Positions 8,663 to 16,607 of a stretch of DNA of 64,000 bases are shown one piece after another. Made by a program: the position numbers and the translations under genes. Position 1 is the first letter of the stretch, and each line of letters starts with the position of its first letter. Where the stretch lies: positions 434,001-498,000 of the forward strand of contig NZ_QLIX01000001.1 of the NCBI RefSeq assembly GCF_003258945.1. Direction: 5' to 3'. Source of the stretch: Roseicella frigidaeris (GTDB lineage: Bacteria; Pseudomonadota; Alphaproteobacteria; Acetobacterales; Acetobacteraceae). The notes beneath the pieces are model-generated. The model was not told where the DNA came from, made no database searches, and worked only from the letters and a program-made list of their open reading frames with translations.

Positions 8663-9727
8663 ATGGACGCGCCTTGGCTGCGCTTCGAGGGTGTGCGCAA
8701 GCCGGCACTGGGGGTGCACGGCATCGACCTGGCCATGCCGCGCGGCGGCTGCACGGTGCTGCTCGGCCCGCCGGGCTCGGGCAAGACCGGCGTGCTGCGC
8801 CTGCTCGCCGGCCTCGCCTCGCCGGAGGCGGGGCGGGTGCTGCTGGGGGAGGCGGCGCTCGACCGGCCGCCGCCGGGCTGGGGCGGCGTCGGGCTGTTCC
8901 AGCCCGTGACGGGGGCGGCGGGGCGCCGCGTCGAGCAGGTGGTGACCGAGCTGGTGCTGTCCCTGCCGGGACCGCAGCGCGCGGCGCAGGTGGCACGCGC
9001 CCTGACGCGGCTCGGCCTCGATGGCCAGGAGGCGACGCGGCTCGGCCAGCTCGGCCCGGCGCAGCTCCGCCGGCTGGCGCTGGCCCGCGCCCTGGCGCCG
9101 CAACCCGCGGTGCTGGTGTTGGACGATCCCTTCGATGGCCTGGACCAGGCGTTGCGGCACCGGCTGGCCCTGGAATGGCGCGGGCTGTTCCGCCGCATCG
9201 GGCTGACGACGGTGGTGGCGACGCGCGAGCCGGGCGAGGCGATGCTGCTGGCCGACCACCTCGCCATCCTGGAGGCCGGCGAGGTGGTGCAGGAGGGCAC
9301 GCCGCAATCCCTCTACGAGGAGCCGGTCTCCGCCCCCGTCGCCTTCCTGCTCGGCGACAACAACCGCCTGGCCGGCACGGTGCTGGCCCTCGACGGCGAG
9401 GATTGCCAGGTGCGGCTCGATTGCGGCCCGGAGCTCTGGGCGCGGCGCGGCGACGCGGCCGGGCCGGGCAGCCGCTGCATCGTCGCGGTGCGGCCGGAGC
9501 GGGTGGCGGTGGCGGCGATGAGCGCCGAGGAGATGGGCGAGGGCGCGCTGCCCGCGGCGCTGCAGGACGTGATCTTCCTCGGCGACCATCTGCGCCTGCT
9601 GCTGGAGGTCGGGCGGGGCGGCGCGCTGGTGGCGAAGCGCCCGCCCGGCAGCCGGGTGCCGCGCATCGGCGGCCCGGCCTCGGTGGCCTGGGACCCCTAT
9701 GCGGCCTTCGCCTACCGGGCTTTGTGA
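8663..9727 (+). CDS. MalK/UgpC-like ABC ATPase with TOBE tail and degenerate catalytic motifs
   Basis: 354 residues. Walker A is intact (GPPGSGKT, residues 35-42) and the Q-loop is present (LFQP). However, the signature expected as LSGGQ reads LGPAQ (130-134), the catalytic Glu after Walker B is Asp (LVLDDP, D155), and the switch His of the H-loop is Arg (ATREPGEA, R188). The rest aligns well with sugar-importer ATPases, including the DGLD D-loop and a C-terminal TOBE-like regulatory region from ~residue 235. No permease or binding protein flanks it. ATP binding seems likely, hydrolysis doubtful; may be regulatory or served by distant partners. Confidence 0.8.
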   Translation: MDAPWLRFEGVRKPALGVHGIDLAMPRGGCTVLLGPPGSGKTGVLRLLAGLASPEAGRVLLGEAALDRPPPGWGGVGLFQPVTGAAGRRVEQVVTELVLSLPGPQRAAQVARALTRLGLDGQEATRLGQLGPAQLRRLALARALAPQPAVLVLDDPFDGLDQALRHRLALEWRGLFRRIGLTTVVATREPGEAMLLADHLAILEAGEVVQEGTPQSLYEEPVSAPVAFLLGDNNRLAGTVLALDGEDCQVRLDCGPELWARRGDAAGPGSRCIVAVRPERVAVAAMSAEEMGEGALPAALQDVIFLGDHLRLLLEVGRGGALVAKRPPGSRVPRIGGPASVAWDPYAAFAYRAL

Positions 9728-9790
9728 CGGCGGTCACTTGGCCTGCGGGGCCCGGCACCTAATCTCCCCCGGATCCTGAGGGAGAGAGCC

Positions 9791-10534
9791 ATGCCCGTGT
9801 CCGCCCACCGTCGCCACCTGCTGCTGGGTGGCGCCGCCCTCCTTGCCGCGCCCCTGGCCGCGTCGCGCCGCGTCTTCGCCCAGGCCGCCGCGCCGGCGGC
9901 GCCGACCGGGCCCTTTTCCCTGCCGCCGCTGCCCTATGCGCTGGAGGCGAACGAGGCGGCGATCGACGCGCGGACCATGCAGATCCATCACGACCTGCAC
10001 CATGCGGCCTATGTGAACAACCTCAACGCCGCGGTGAAGGACCACAGCGCGCTGCACGCCATGCCGATCGAGGCGCTGCTGGCGAAGCTGCCGGAGCTGC
10101 CCGAGGGCATCCGCACCGCCGTGCGCAACAACGGCGGCGGCCATGCCAACCACACCATGTTCTGGGGCATCATGGGCGGGAAGGGCGGCCAGCCGACCGG
10201 CGAGCTGCTGCAGGCCATCACCCGCGACCTCGGCGGCTGGGATGCCTTCCGCGGCGCCTTCGAGCGGGCGGCGAACACGCAATTCGGCTCGGGCTGGGCC
10301 TTCGTCACCGTGACGCGGGAGGGCAAGCTCGCCCTGGTGCAGAAGCCGAACCAGGACACGCCGCTGATGGAGGGCGGCCGCGTGCTGCTCGGCAACGATG
10401 TCTGGGAGCACGCCTACTATCTCCGCTACCAGAACCGCCGGCCGGAATACACGCGGGCCTGGTGGAACGTGGTGAACTGGGATGCGGTGGCGCAGCGCTA
10501 CGCCGCGGCGAAGGACGGGACGCTGAAGGTGTAG
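9791..10534 (+). CDS. Exported Fe/Mn superoxide dismutase, Mn-type
   Basis: 247 residues. The N-terminus (MPVSAHRRHLLLGGAALLAAPLAAS) has a twin-arginine motif and a hydrophobic stretch, so export by Tat in folded, metal-loaded form is likely; most Fe/Mn enzymes are cytoplasmic. Metal ligands are all present: H66 (QIHHDLHH), H121 (HANHTMFW), D203 and H207 (NDVWEHAYY). GGHANH is the Mn-type variant rather than the Fe-type AAQ. Converts superoxide to peroxide, presumably in the periplasm. A gggagagag ribosome site precedes the ATG. Monocistronic. Confidence 0.9.
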   Translation: MPVSAHRRHLLLGGAALLAAPLAASRRVFAQAAAPAAPTGPFSLPPLPYALEANEAAIDARTMQIHHDLHHAAYVNNLNAAVKDHSALHAMPIEALLAKLPELPEGIRTAVRNNGGGHANHTMFWGIMGGKGGQPTGELLQAITRDLGGWDAFRGAFERAANTQFGSGWAFVTVTREGKLALVQKPNQDTPLMEGGRVLLGNDVWEHAYYLRYQNRRPEYTRAWWNVVNWDAVAQRYAAAKDGTLKV

Positions 10535-10636
10535 CGGCAGGCGGTCCGGCTCGCCGGGGAACCGGCCCGCCGGGGAACCGGCCTGGGGGGCGGCGGGTTG
10601 AGGCCGCTTCCCCCTTCCTGGAGACGATGTTCCCCC

Positions 10637-11704
10637 ATGCCGCAGATCCGGCTGAAGCCGCTGTCGCAGCAGACCATCGTCATCACCGGCGCCAGCTCCG
10701 GCATCGGCCTGGCCACGGCCAGGCGGGCCGCCCGGGCCGGCGCCCGCGTCTTCCTCGTCTCCCGCAACGAGGAAGCCTTGCGGCGGATCGTCGAGGCGTT
10801 GCGCGGCCATGGCGCGCAGGCGGATTTCGCCGTGGCCGATGTCGGCGACCGCGCGGCGCTGGAGGCGGCGGCGGAGAAGGCCCGGCAGGTCTTCGGCGGC
10901 TTCGATTCCTGGGTGAACGACGCCGGGACCTCGATCTATGGCGAGATCGAGAAGACGCCGCTCGAGGACCAGCGCCGGTTGTTCGACACGAATTACTGGG
11001 GCGTGGTGCATGGCTCGCTCATCGCGGCGAAGGCGCTGCGCCGGCACGGGGGCGCGCTGGTGAATGTCGGCAGCGTGCTGTCCGACCGCGCCGTGCTGCT
11101 GCAGGGCACCTACAGCGCCAGCAAGCATGCGGTGCGGGCCTTCACCGAGGCGCTGCGCATGGAGCTGGAGCGCGACGGCGCGCCGATCAGCGTGACCCTG
11201 ATCAAGCCCTCGGGCATCGAGACGGCCTTCCAGGAGCATGCGCGCAACCTGCTGCCCACGCCCGGCATCCGCGTGCCGCCGCCGGCCTATGCGCCGGAGC
11301 TGGTGGCCCGCGCCATCCTGCATGCCTGCGAGCACCGCAAGCGGGAGATCGTGGTCGGCTTCGGCGGCCACGCCATCGCGCTGATGGGCAGCCTGTTCCC
11401 GCGCGCGACCGATCTGGTGATGGAGGCGGTGGGCTATCCCGCGCAGGTCAGCGGCAAGGCGCCGCGGCCGGCGCGGGCCGACAACCTGTATGCGCCGCGC
11501 GAGGACGGGACCGAGAGGAGCCTGACGCGGCCCGTCGCGCCGGTGCGCGAGACCAGCCTGTTTCTGGAGGCGCAGCTCAACCCGGGGCTGACCGCGGCGG
11601 TGCTGGCCGGCCTCGGCGCCCTGGCGATCAGCGTGGGCCTGGCCCGCCGCGCCGGGCCGCGGCGGCTGCCGCGTCCCCACCCGCGGCGCCCCGGCCGCGT
11701 CTGA
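10637..11704 (+). CDS. Short-chain dehydrogenase/reductase with C-terminal membrane helix
   Basis: 355 residues. Classical SDR: TGASSGIG (17-24) binds the nucleotide, NDAG follows, and the catalytic Tyr/Lys are in TYSASK (Tyr ~159). The family core ends near residue 260; the extra ~95 residues end in a hydrophobic segment (LTAAVLAGLGALAISVGLA) and an Arg/Pro-rich tail, resembling the extended SDRs that are membrane anchored. Substrate unknown. The annotated ATG at 10637 gives the standard N-terminus. Confidence 0.83.
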   Translation: MPQIRLKPLSQQTIVITGASSGIGLATARRAARAGARVFLVSRNEEALRRIVEALRGHGAQADFAVADVGDRAALEAAAEKARQVFGGFDSWVNDAGTSIYGEIEKTPLEDQRRLFDTNYWGVVHGSLIAAKALRRHGGALVNVGSVLSDRAVLLQGTYSASKHAVRAFTEALRMELERDGAPISVTLIKPSGIETAFQEHARNLLPTPGIRVPPPAYAPELVARAILHACEHRKREIVVGFGGHAIALMGSLFPRATDLVMEAVGYPAQVSGKAPRPARADNLYAPREDGTERSLTRPVAPVRETSLFLEAQLNPGLTAAVLAGLGALAISVGLARRAGPRRLPRPHPRRPGRV

Positions 11705-11781
11705 CCGGCGGCTTGCGGCGGGTGGTGGCTGCGGGCAGGGTCGGGCGGCCGGCCCATCCCGGCCACCATGCGGAGGACTCC

Positions 11782-12666
11782 ATGCCAGCCACGCCGGGCT
11801 TCGCCCATCCCGAGGCCATCGTCTCGACCGAATGGCTCGCCGCGCATCTGCGCGATCCCGCGCTCCGCATCTTCGATTGCACCACCTACCTGCACTACGA
11901 GACCGGCACCGGCCGGCCCTATCGGGTGGAGGCGGGCCGTGCGGATTACGAGGCGGCGCATATCCCCGGCTCGGCCTTCCTCGACCTGCAGGGCGAGCTC
12001 TCCGACACGGCGAGCCCCTTCAACTTCACCATGCCGGCGCCCGAGGACCTCGCCGCCCGCTTCGCCGCCCGCGGCATCGGCGAGGGCCGGCGCGTCATCC
12101 TCTACGCCCGCAAGAGCCCGCAATGGGCGACGCGGGTCTGGTGGATGCTGCGCGCCATCGGCTTCGACGACGCGGCGATCCTCGATGGCGGCTTCGATGC
12201 CTGGAGCGCTGAGGGGCGGCCGACCGAGGCCGGCGAGAGCCGCTACGAGCCGGCCCGCCTGACGGCGCGGCCACGGCCGGGCCTCTTCGTCGGCAAGGAG
12301 GCGGTGAAGGCGGCGATCGGCGATGCCGGCGCCTGCACCATCAACGCCCTCGCCCCCGACCTGCATCGTGGCGAGAATGACCGCTACGGCCGGCCGGGCC
12401 GCATCCCGGGCAGCGTCAACGTGCCGGTCAGCGCGCTGCTCAAGCCGGGGCGGCTGACCCTGAAGCCGCCGGCCGAGGTCGCCGAGCGCTTCGCCGCGGT
12501 GGGCGCCGATCCGGGGAAGCGCATCCTGCTCTATTGCGGCGGCGGCATCGCGGCGACGCTCGATGCCTTCCTGCTGCACCAGCTCGGCTACCGCGACATC
12601 GCGGTCTACGACGCCTCGATGAGCGAATGGGCGAAGGATCCCTCCCTGCCGATCGAGCAGGGCTGA
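11782..12666 (+). CDS. sseA: Sulfurtransferase with two rhodanese domains (SseA-like)
   Basis: 294 residues, two rhodanese domains (~10-145 and ~165-290). The C-terminal one carries the persulfide-forming cysteine (LYCGGGIAAT, Cys252); the N-terminal copy is the inactive structural repeat, as usual. Family members transfer sulfur from thiosulfate or 3-mercaptopyruvate. The CGGG loop is not the canonical CGSGV of mercaptopyruvate sulfurtransferase and the usual GHIPG before the second domain reads GRIPG, so donor specificity is open. A ggagga site precedes ATG 11782. A 24-bp palindrome starts 3 bp after the stop. Confidence 0.8.
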   Translation: MPATPGFAHPEAIVSTEWLAAHLRDPALRIFDCTTYLHYETGTGRPYRVEAGRADYEAAHIPGSAFLDLQGELSDTASPFNFTMPAPEDLAARFAARGIGEGRRVILYARKSPQWATRVWWMLRAIGFDDAAILDGGFDAWSAEGRPTEAGESRYEPARLTARPRPGLFVGKEAVKAAIGDAGACTINALAPDLHRGENDRYGRPGRIPGSVNVPVSALLKPGRLTLKPPAEVAERFAAVGADPGKRILLYCGGGIAATLDAFLLHQLGYRDIAVYDASMSEWAKDPSLPIEQG

Positions 12667-12668
12667 CC

Positions 12669-12692
12669 GCGCATCGCCGGCCGGCGATGCGC
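12669..12692 (+). terminator. Perfect 24-bp palindrome after sseA
   Basis: gcgcatcgccgg is followed immediately by its reverse complement, beginning 3 bases after the sseA stop codon. It can fold into a strong hairpin at the 3' end of the message. There is no T tract, so it may act as a Rho-assisted terminator or a 3'-end stabiliser rather than a classical intrinsic terminator. Confidence 0.5.
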
Positions 12693-12741
12693 TCACGTAG
12701 GCAACCCTCGTACCGGCCTGCAAGATCCTGACGTGCAGCCG

Positions 12742-12762
12742 GCCGAGCGCCCGAACGGGCGC
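12742..12762. repeat. Dispersed palindrome-containing repeat, copy A
   Basis: A 21-base sequence, identical to one at 35197-35217, whose core gcgcccgaacgggcgc is a self-complementary hairpin with a two-base AA loop. It lies between convergent genes (sseA and the acetamidase gene), the same setting as copy B. Possibly a REP-like element or part of a bidirectional terminator. Confidence 0.6.
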
Positions 12763-12774
12763 CGGCGCATTCGC

Positions 12775-12809
12775 GGCAACGGACCGGTCACGGAGACCGG
12801 TCCGTTGCC
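12775..12809 (-). terminator. 15-bp stem hairpin after acetamidase gene
   Basis: Arms ggcaacggaccggtc (12775-12789) and gaccggtccgttgcc (12795-12809) are perfectly complementary around a five-base loop, ending one base from the acetamidase stop codon at 12811. Very stable 3'-end hairpin for the leftward transcript; it could also stop rightward transcription from sseA. No T tract follows on either strand. Confidence 0.6.
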
Positions 12810-12810
12810 G

Positions 12811-13776
12811 TCAGAACAGCAGCCCCTTCTTCAGCAGGCCGTGCACGCCCTTCTCGCCGTTCACCGTCTGCGTCACGTGGAAATCGACGGCGAGGCTGCA
12901 AAGCTGGTAGGCATCGGCCGCCGAGAGATTGGCGCGGGCGGTGATGAAGGCGATCATCTCGCGCAGCGCCTGCTTCATGGCGAGGTCGAGATCCTCGTGC
13001 ATGCCCATGCTGATGTAATGCGTCGCGGTCTCGGCGCGCGGGTATTTCAGCAACGGGTCGCGGGCGCCGCCGCCCTTCTCCAGGCCGAGGCGGAAATGCC
13101 CGGTCAGGCACATCTCGAGCGCGTTGATGCAGACCTCGCCATCGCCCTGCACGCCATGCCCGTCGCCGGCCGAGAAATTCGCCCCCGGCACGAAGACTGG
13201 CAGGAACAGCGTGGCGCCGGCGCCGATCTCCTTGTTGTCGAGGTTGCCGCCATGCGCCCGCGGCTCCTTGGTGCTGATCGTGCCCCATTCCGGCGGCGGC
13301 GCCACGCCCATGACCCCGAAGAAAGGCGAGAGCGGCAGGGTGATGCCGGGGCCGACCGGCACCTTGCAGGTCATCGCCTCCCGGTCGACCGGGATGTGCA
13401 GCACCCGGGCATAGGGGAAATCCTCGGGCAGCGTGCCGACCAGAGGCCGGAAGCCGCAGAAGCCCCAATCGGCGCCGAGGTCGATCCGCTCGATATCGAC
13501 GCGCAGCGCGTCGCCCGGCTCGGCGCCCTTCACCGCCACCGGCCCGGTGAGGATATGCGGCCCGAGCCGCGGCACGCCGCCGGCATGGATGGCGGCCAGC
13601 CGCTCCGGCACCGCCAGGCCGCTGCCGGGCGGCGGCATCACCTCCTTCGCGCCGGAGACGCATTCCAGGATGACGAGATCGCCCGGATCGACCTCCTGCA
13701 CCGGGGCGAAGGCGGCGTCGAAGGCGCCCCAGCGGACATTGGCGATGGTCGGCTCGATGCGATGCGTCGCGGGCAT
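12811..13776 (-). CDS. Acetamidase/formamidase family amidase
   Basis: 321 residues, the usual length of the FmdA_AmdA family, with its ILTGPVAVKGAEPGDAL, GFRPLVGTLP and HGGNLDNKEI landmarks and the GDGHGVQGDGEVC stretch that builds the metal-dependent active site. Members hydrolyse formamide, acetamide or other short amides to ammonia plus acid. Start ATG 13774-13776 preceded by an aggg-rich site; a longer frame exists but has no signal. It is transcribed away from the MarR regulator; the MarR operator lies within 95 bp of its start, so shared control is plausible (inference). Confidence 0.88.
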   Translation of the reverse strand: MPATHRIEPTIANVRWGAFDAAFAPVQEVDPGDLVILECVSGAKEVMPPPGSGLAVPERLAAIHAGGVPRLGPHILTGPVAVKGAEPGDALRVDIERIDLGADWGFCGFRPLVGTLPEDFPYARVLHIPVDREAMTCKVPVGPGITLPLSPFFGVMGVAPPPEWGTISTKEPRAHGGNLDNKEIGAGATLFLPVFVPGANFSAGDGHGVQGDGEVCINALEMCLTGHFRLGLEKGGGARDPLLKYPRAETATHYISMGMHEDLDLAMKQALREMIAFITARANLSAADAYQLCSLAVDFHVTQTVNGEKGVHGLLKKGLLF

Positions 13777-13859
13777 GCGGCTCCCCCGGTTCGGAAGCCT
13801 GCATGGAGGCAAGATGCCGGCGGGATGGCAAGGGGGCCGAGGGCGCGCCGGATGATAGC

Positions 13860-13890
13860 TTGCAAATCATTAGATGGCATGCCATCTAAT
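13860..13890 (+). promoter_or_regulatory. Candidate promoter of the MarR-FUSC operon
   Basis: TTGCAA (13860-13865) and TCTAAT (13885-13890) resemble -35 and -10 boxes at a slightly long 19-bp spacing, in an AT-rich island within very GC-rich DNA. The palindromic operator lies across it, as expected for autorepression. On the opposite strand a TATCAT box (13852-13857) could serve the divergent amidase gene. Confidence 0.4.
13869..13890. promoter_or_regulatory. 22-bp perfect palindrome, likely MarR operator
   Basis: The sequence attagatggca plus its exact reverse complement forms a perfect 22-bp palindrome immediately upstream of the MarR-family gene. Size, symmetry and AT-rich ends fit a binding site for a MarR dimer, which typically represses its own operon and a divergent gene until a phenolic or lipophilic ligand releases it. 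It overlaps the candidate -10 region. Confidence 0.75.
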
Positions 13891-13894
13891 TGGC

Positions 13895-14359
13895 ATGCAC
13901 CGCGCCACCGTGGATGAATGGTCCGAACTCGGGCCGAGGCTGATGGCCGTCGCCCAGTCCTGGCGGCGCGTCATCGCCCAGGCGTTGTCGGAGGAAGGCC
14001 TGTCGGATGCCTCGGCCCTGCCGCTCGCCCTCCTGCTGCGGCAGGGGGATGGCATCCGCCAGGGCGAGCTCGCCGAAGGCCTCGGGGTGGACGGCACCTC
14101 GGTGGTGCGCATCCTCGACAATCTGGAGCGCGAGGGGCTGGTCCGCCGGCAGGAGGACAGCCGCGACCGCCGCGCCAAGCTGGTCTTCCTCACCGAGGAC
14201 GGGCGCCGGCTGGCCCGCCGCACCCTGGCGATGTTCGCGCATCTGCGGCGCGAGCTGCTGGCCGAGGCGCGGCCCGCCGATCTCGAGGCGACGATGCGGG
14301 TGCTGGAGGTCCTGACCCGCGCCCTGGCGGCGCGGCCCGAGCGGCGGCGGGGCGGATGA
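13895..14359 (+). CDS. MarR-family transcriptional regulator
   Basis: ~154 residues with the winged-helix core: recognition region GVDGTSVVRILDNLEREGLVRR and wing DSRDRRAKLVFLTEDG (the conserved D-x-R-D-x-R motif). First gene of an efflux operon; its stop overlaps the next start (ATGA). Start is uncertain: an ATG at 13874 lies inside the operator, ATG 13895 is my choice, and GTG 13910 is possible. By family analogy it represses the efflux genes in the absence of an aromatic acid or similar ligand. Confidence 0.87.
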   Translation: MHRATVDEWSELGPRLMAVAQSWRRVIAQALSEEGLSDASALPLALLLRQGDGIRQGELAEGLGVDGTSVVRILDNLEREGLVRRQEDSRDRRAKLVFLTEDGRRLARRTLAMFAHLRRELLAEARPADLEATMRVLEVLTRALAARPERRRGG

Positions 14360-16401
14360 GCGCCGCGCCCGGCCCCAGCCTCGCCGATGTCGTCTTCTCG
14401 CTGAAGACCTTCGCGGCGGCGATGCTCGCCTATTGGATCGCGCTGTATTTCGACCTGTCGCGGCCCTTCTGGGCGGTCGGCACGGTCTACATCATCGCCC
14501 ATCCGCTGGCGGGGGCGATCACCTCGAAGGCCGTCTACCGGCTGCTCGGCACCCTGATCGGCGGCGTCATGACCGTCCTTCTGGTGCCGAACCTGGTGAA
14601 CGCGCCGGAATGGCTGACGCTCGCCATCGCCCTCTGGGTCGGGCTCTGCGTCTTCGTCAGCCTGCTCGACCGGACGCCGCGCGGCTATGTCTTCCTGCTC
14701 GGCGGCTACACCGTGCTGCTCGCCGGCCTGCCGCTGGTCAACAGCCCCGAGGCCGCCTTCGACACCGCGGTGGCGCGGGTGGAGGAGATCGGGCTCGGCA
14801 TCCTCTGCGGCGCCCTGGTCAGCCGCACCATCCTGCCGCGGCATGCCGGGCCGGTGCTGCTCGCCCGCGTCGATGCCTGGCTCGGCCATGCCGCGCGGCT
14901 GGCCGGGGATGCGCTGCTCGGCGAGGCCCGGCCCGGGGATGCGCAGCGGGAGCGGCGGCGCCTGGCGGCGGATGCGGTCGATATGCGCGCCTTCACCACC
15001 CATGTCGGCTACGACACCTCCCGCCACCAGGCGCGGACGGACCTGCTGCACGGGCTGCAGGAGCGCATGATCCTGCTGCTGCCGCTGGTCTCGGCGATCG
15101 AGGACCATGTCGCCGGCCTGCGCCGGGCGGGCGCCCTGGCGGCGCCGGCGGCCGCCGCGCTGCGGGAGGTCGCGGCCTGGATGGCGGCCGATGGCGCGAC
15201 CGCGGCGGCGCGGGTGCGGCTGCTGGAGCGGATCGCGGCGCTGGAGGCGACGGCGCCGCCGGGCTGGGAGGGGCTGCTGCTGCGCAACCTGGCGCTGCGG
15301 CTGCGCGAGCTGGTCGCCCTGTGGCGGGACTGCCGGGCCCTGCGCGCCGATCTGGCGACGGGCGCGGCGCGGCGGGCGCGCACGCGGCGGCTGCTGGCCG
15401 CGGGCGGCGGCGCCGACCGGCATCTCGACTACGGCATGGCGGCGCTCTCCGGCCTCGGGGCGACGCTGGCGATCCTGCTCGGCAGCGTCTTCTGGATCGC
15501 CACCGGCTGGGCGGACGGGGTGACGGTGCCGCAGATCGCCGGCGTCTTCTGCTGCCTGCTGGCGGCGATGGACGACCCGGTGCCGGCGATGCGCCAGTTC
15601 ATGCTCTTCGTCCTGGCGGCGGCGGCCATCGCCTTCGCCTACCAGTTCGCGGTCTTCCCGATGCTCGACGGCTTCCTGCCGCTGGCCGCCGCCCTCGGGC
15701 TGACGCTGATCCCGGCCGGCATCCTGCTGGCCACGCCCGCCCGCTACCTCATCGGCATGGGCCTCTGCGTCAACATCCCCTTCATGCTGACCCTGCAATC
15801 GCGGCTCAGCCTCGATGCGGCGGGCTTCCTGAACGCCAACATCGCCCTGGTGCTGGCCATCGCGCTGGCGATGCTCACCTCCGCCCTGGTGCGCTCGGTG
15901 GGCGCCGAGGCGAGCGCGCGCCGGCTGCTGCATCGCGGCTGGGCGCGCATCGCCGCGGCGGCGGCGCGGCCGCGGCCGGGCGATCCGGGCCGGATCCAGC
16001 GCCAGCTCATCGACACGCTCGGCCTGCTGGCGCCGCGGCTCGCGGCCCTCGGCGCGGGCTCGCAGGCGATGGCCGGCGACCTGCTGCGCGATCTCCGGGT
16101 CGGGCTCGACATCGCGGCGCTGAAGGCGGTGCAGCCGGCGCTCCCCGGCCCGGCCGCGGCGCGGCTGGCGGCGCTGCTGGCCCGGCTCGGCGCCTATTAC
16201 CGCGACGGCAAGGCGACGGCCGACGCCGGCCTGGCCGAGCTGGTGGCCGGCATTGATGCCTGCCTCGCCCTCACCGCCGCCCTGCCCGGCCCGGCCGCGC
16301 TCGGCGCCGGCATCGCCCTGGCCGGACTGCGGCAGGCACTCGATCCCGGCGCGCCGGCGCCCCGCCCCGTCGCAGCCCTCGCGGAGAAACACGCGGCATG
16401 A
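14356..16401 (+). CDS. FUSC-family efflux membrane protein (AaeB-like)
   Basis: 681 residues. Two blocks of membrane helices (~15-170 and ~360-530) separated by a soluble helical region of ~190 residues, the FUSC/AaeB architecture. The first block contains FWAVGTVYIIAHPLAG, the conserved start of the family. AaeB is the inner membrane component of the aromatic carboxylic acid efflux pump in E. coli and works with a membrane-fusion partner, here encoded two genes downstream. Overlaps both neighbours by 4 bp, so expression is tightly coupled. Confidence 0.88.
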   Translation: MSAAPGPSLADVVFSLKTFAAAMLAYWIALYFDLSRPFWAVGTVYIIAHPLAGAITSKAVYRLLGTLIGGVMTVLLVPNLVNAPEWLTLAIALWVGLCVFVSLLDRTPRGYVFLLGGYTVLLAGLPLVNSPEAAFDTAVARVEEIGLGILCGALVSRTILPRHAGPVLLARVDAWLGHAARLAGDALLGEARPGDAQRERRRLAADAVDMRAFTTHVGYDTSRHQARTDLLHGLQERMILLLPLVSAIEDHVAGLRRAGALAAPAAAALREVAAWMAADGATAAARVRLLERIAALEATAPPGWEGLLLRNLALRLRELVALWRDCRALRADLATGAARRARTRRLLAAGGGADRHLDYGMAALSGLGATLAILLGSVFWIATGWADGVTVPQIAGVFCCLLAAMDDPVPAMRQFMLFVLAAAAIAFAYQFAVFPMLDGFLPLAAALGLTLIPAGILLATPARYLIGMGLCVNIPFMLTLQSRLSLDAAGFLNANIALVLAIALAMLTSALVRSVGAEASARRLLHRGWARIAAAAARPRPGDPGRIQRQLIDTLGLLAPRLAALGAGSQAMAGDLLRDLRVGLDIAALKAVQPALPGPAAARLAALLARLGAYYRDGKATADAGLAELVAGIDACLALTAALPGPAALGAGIALAGLRQALDPGAPAPRPVAALAEKHAA

Positions 16402-16607
16402 TGCAGGACATCAACATCTACGGCGTCTTCGTGCCCGCCTTCGGCCTGCTGGCGCTGGCGGCCTGCCTGGTGCAGGCCGCGCTGCGGCGGCTGCTGACCG
16501 CCATCGGCTTCTACCGCTTCGTCTGGCATCCGCCGCTGTTCAACCTGGCGCTCTACACCTGCCTGCTCGGCACCGCGGTGGCGCTGATTCCGGTGATGCC
16601 GCGATGA
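16398..16607 (+). CDS. DUF1656 small membrane protein (AaeX-like)
   Basis: 69 residues, two predicted membrane helices, matching the DUF1656/AaeX family that sits between or beside AaeA and AaeB genes. The start overlaps the FUSC stop (ATGA) and the end overlaps the HlyD gene start (ATGA). A second in-frame ATG immediately follows the first. Biochemical role unknown; almost always part of this efflux cassette. Confidence 0.85.
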   Translation: MMQDINIYGVFVPAFGLLALAACLVQAALRRLLTAIGFYRFVWHPPLFNLALYTCLLGTAVALIPVMPR

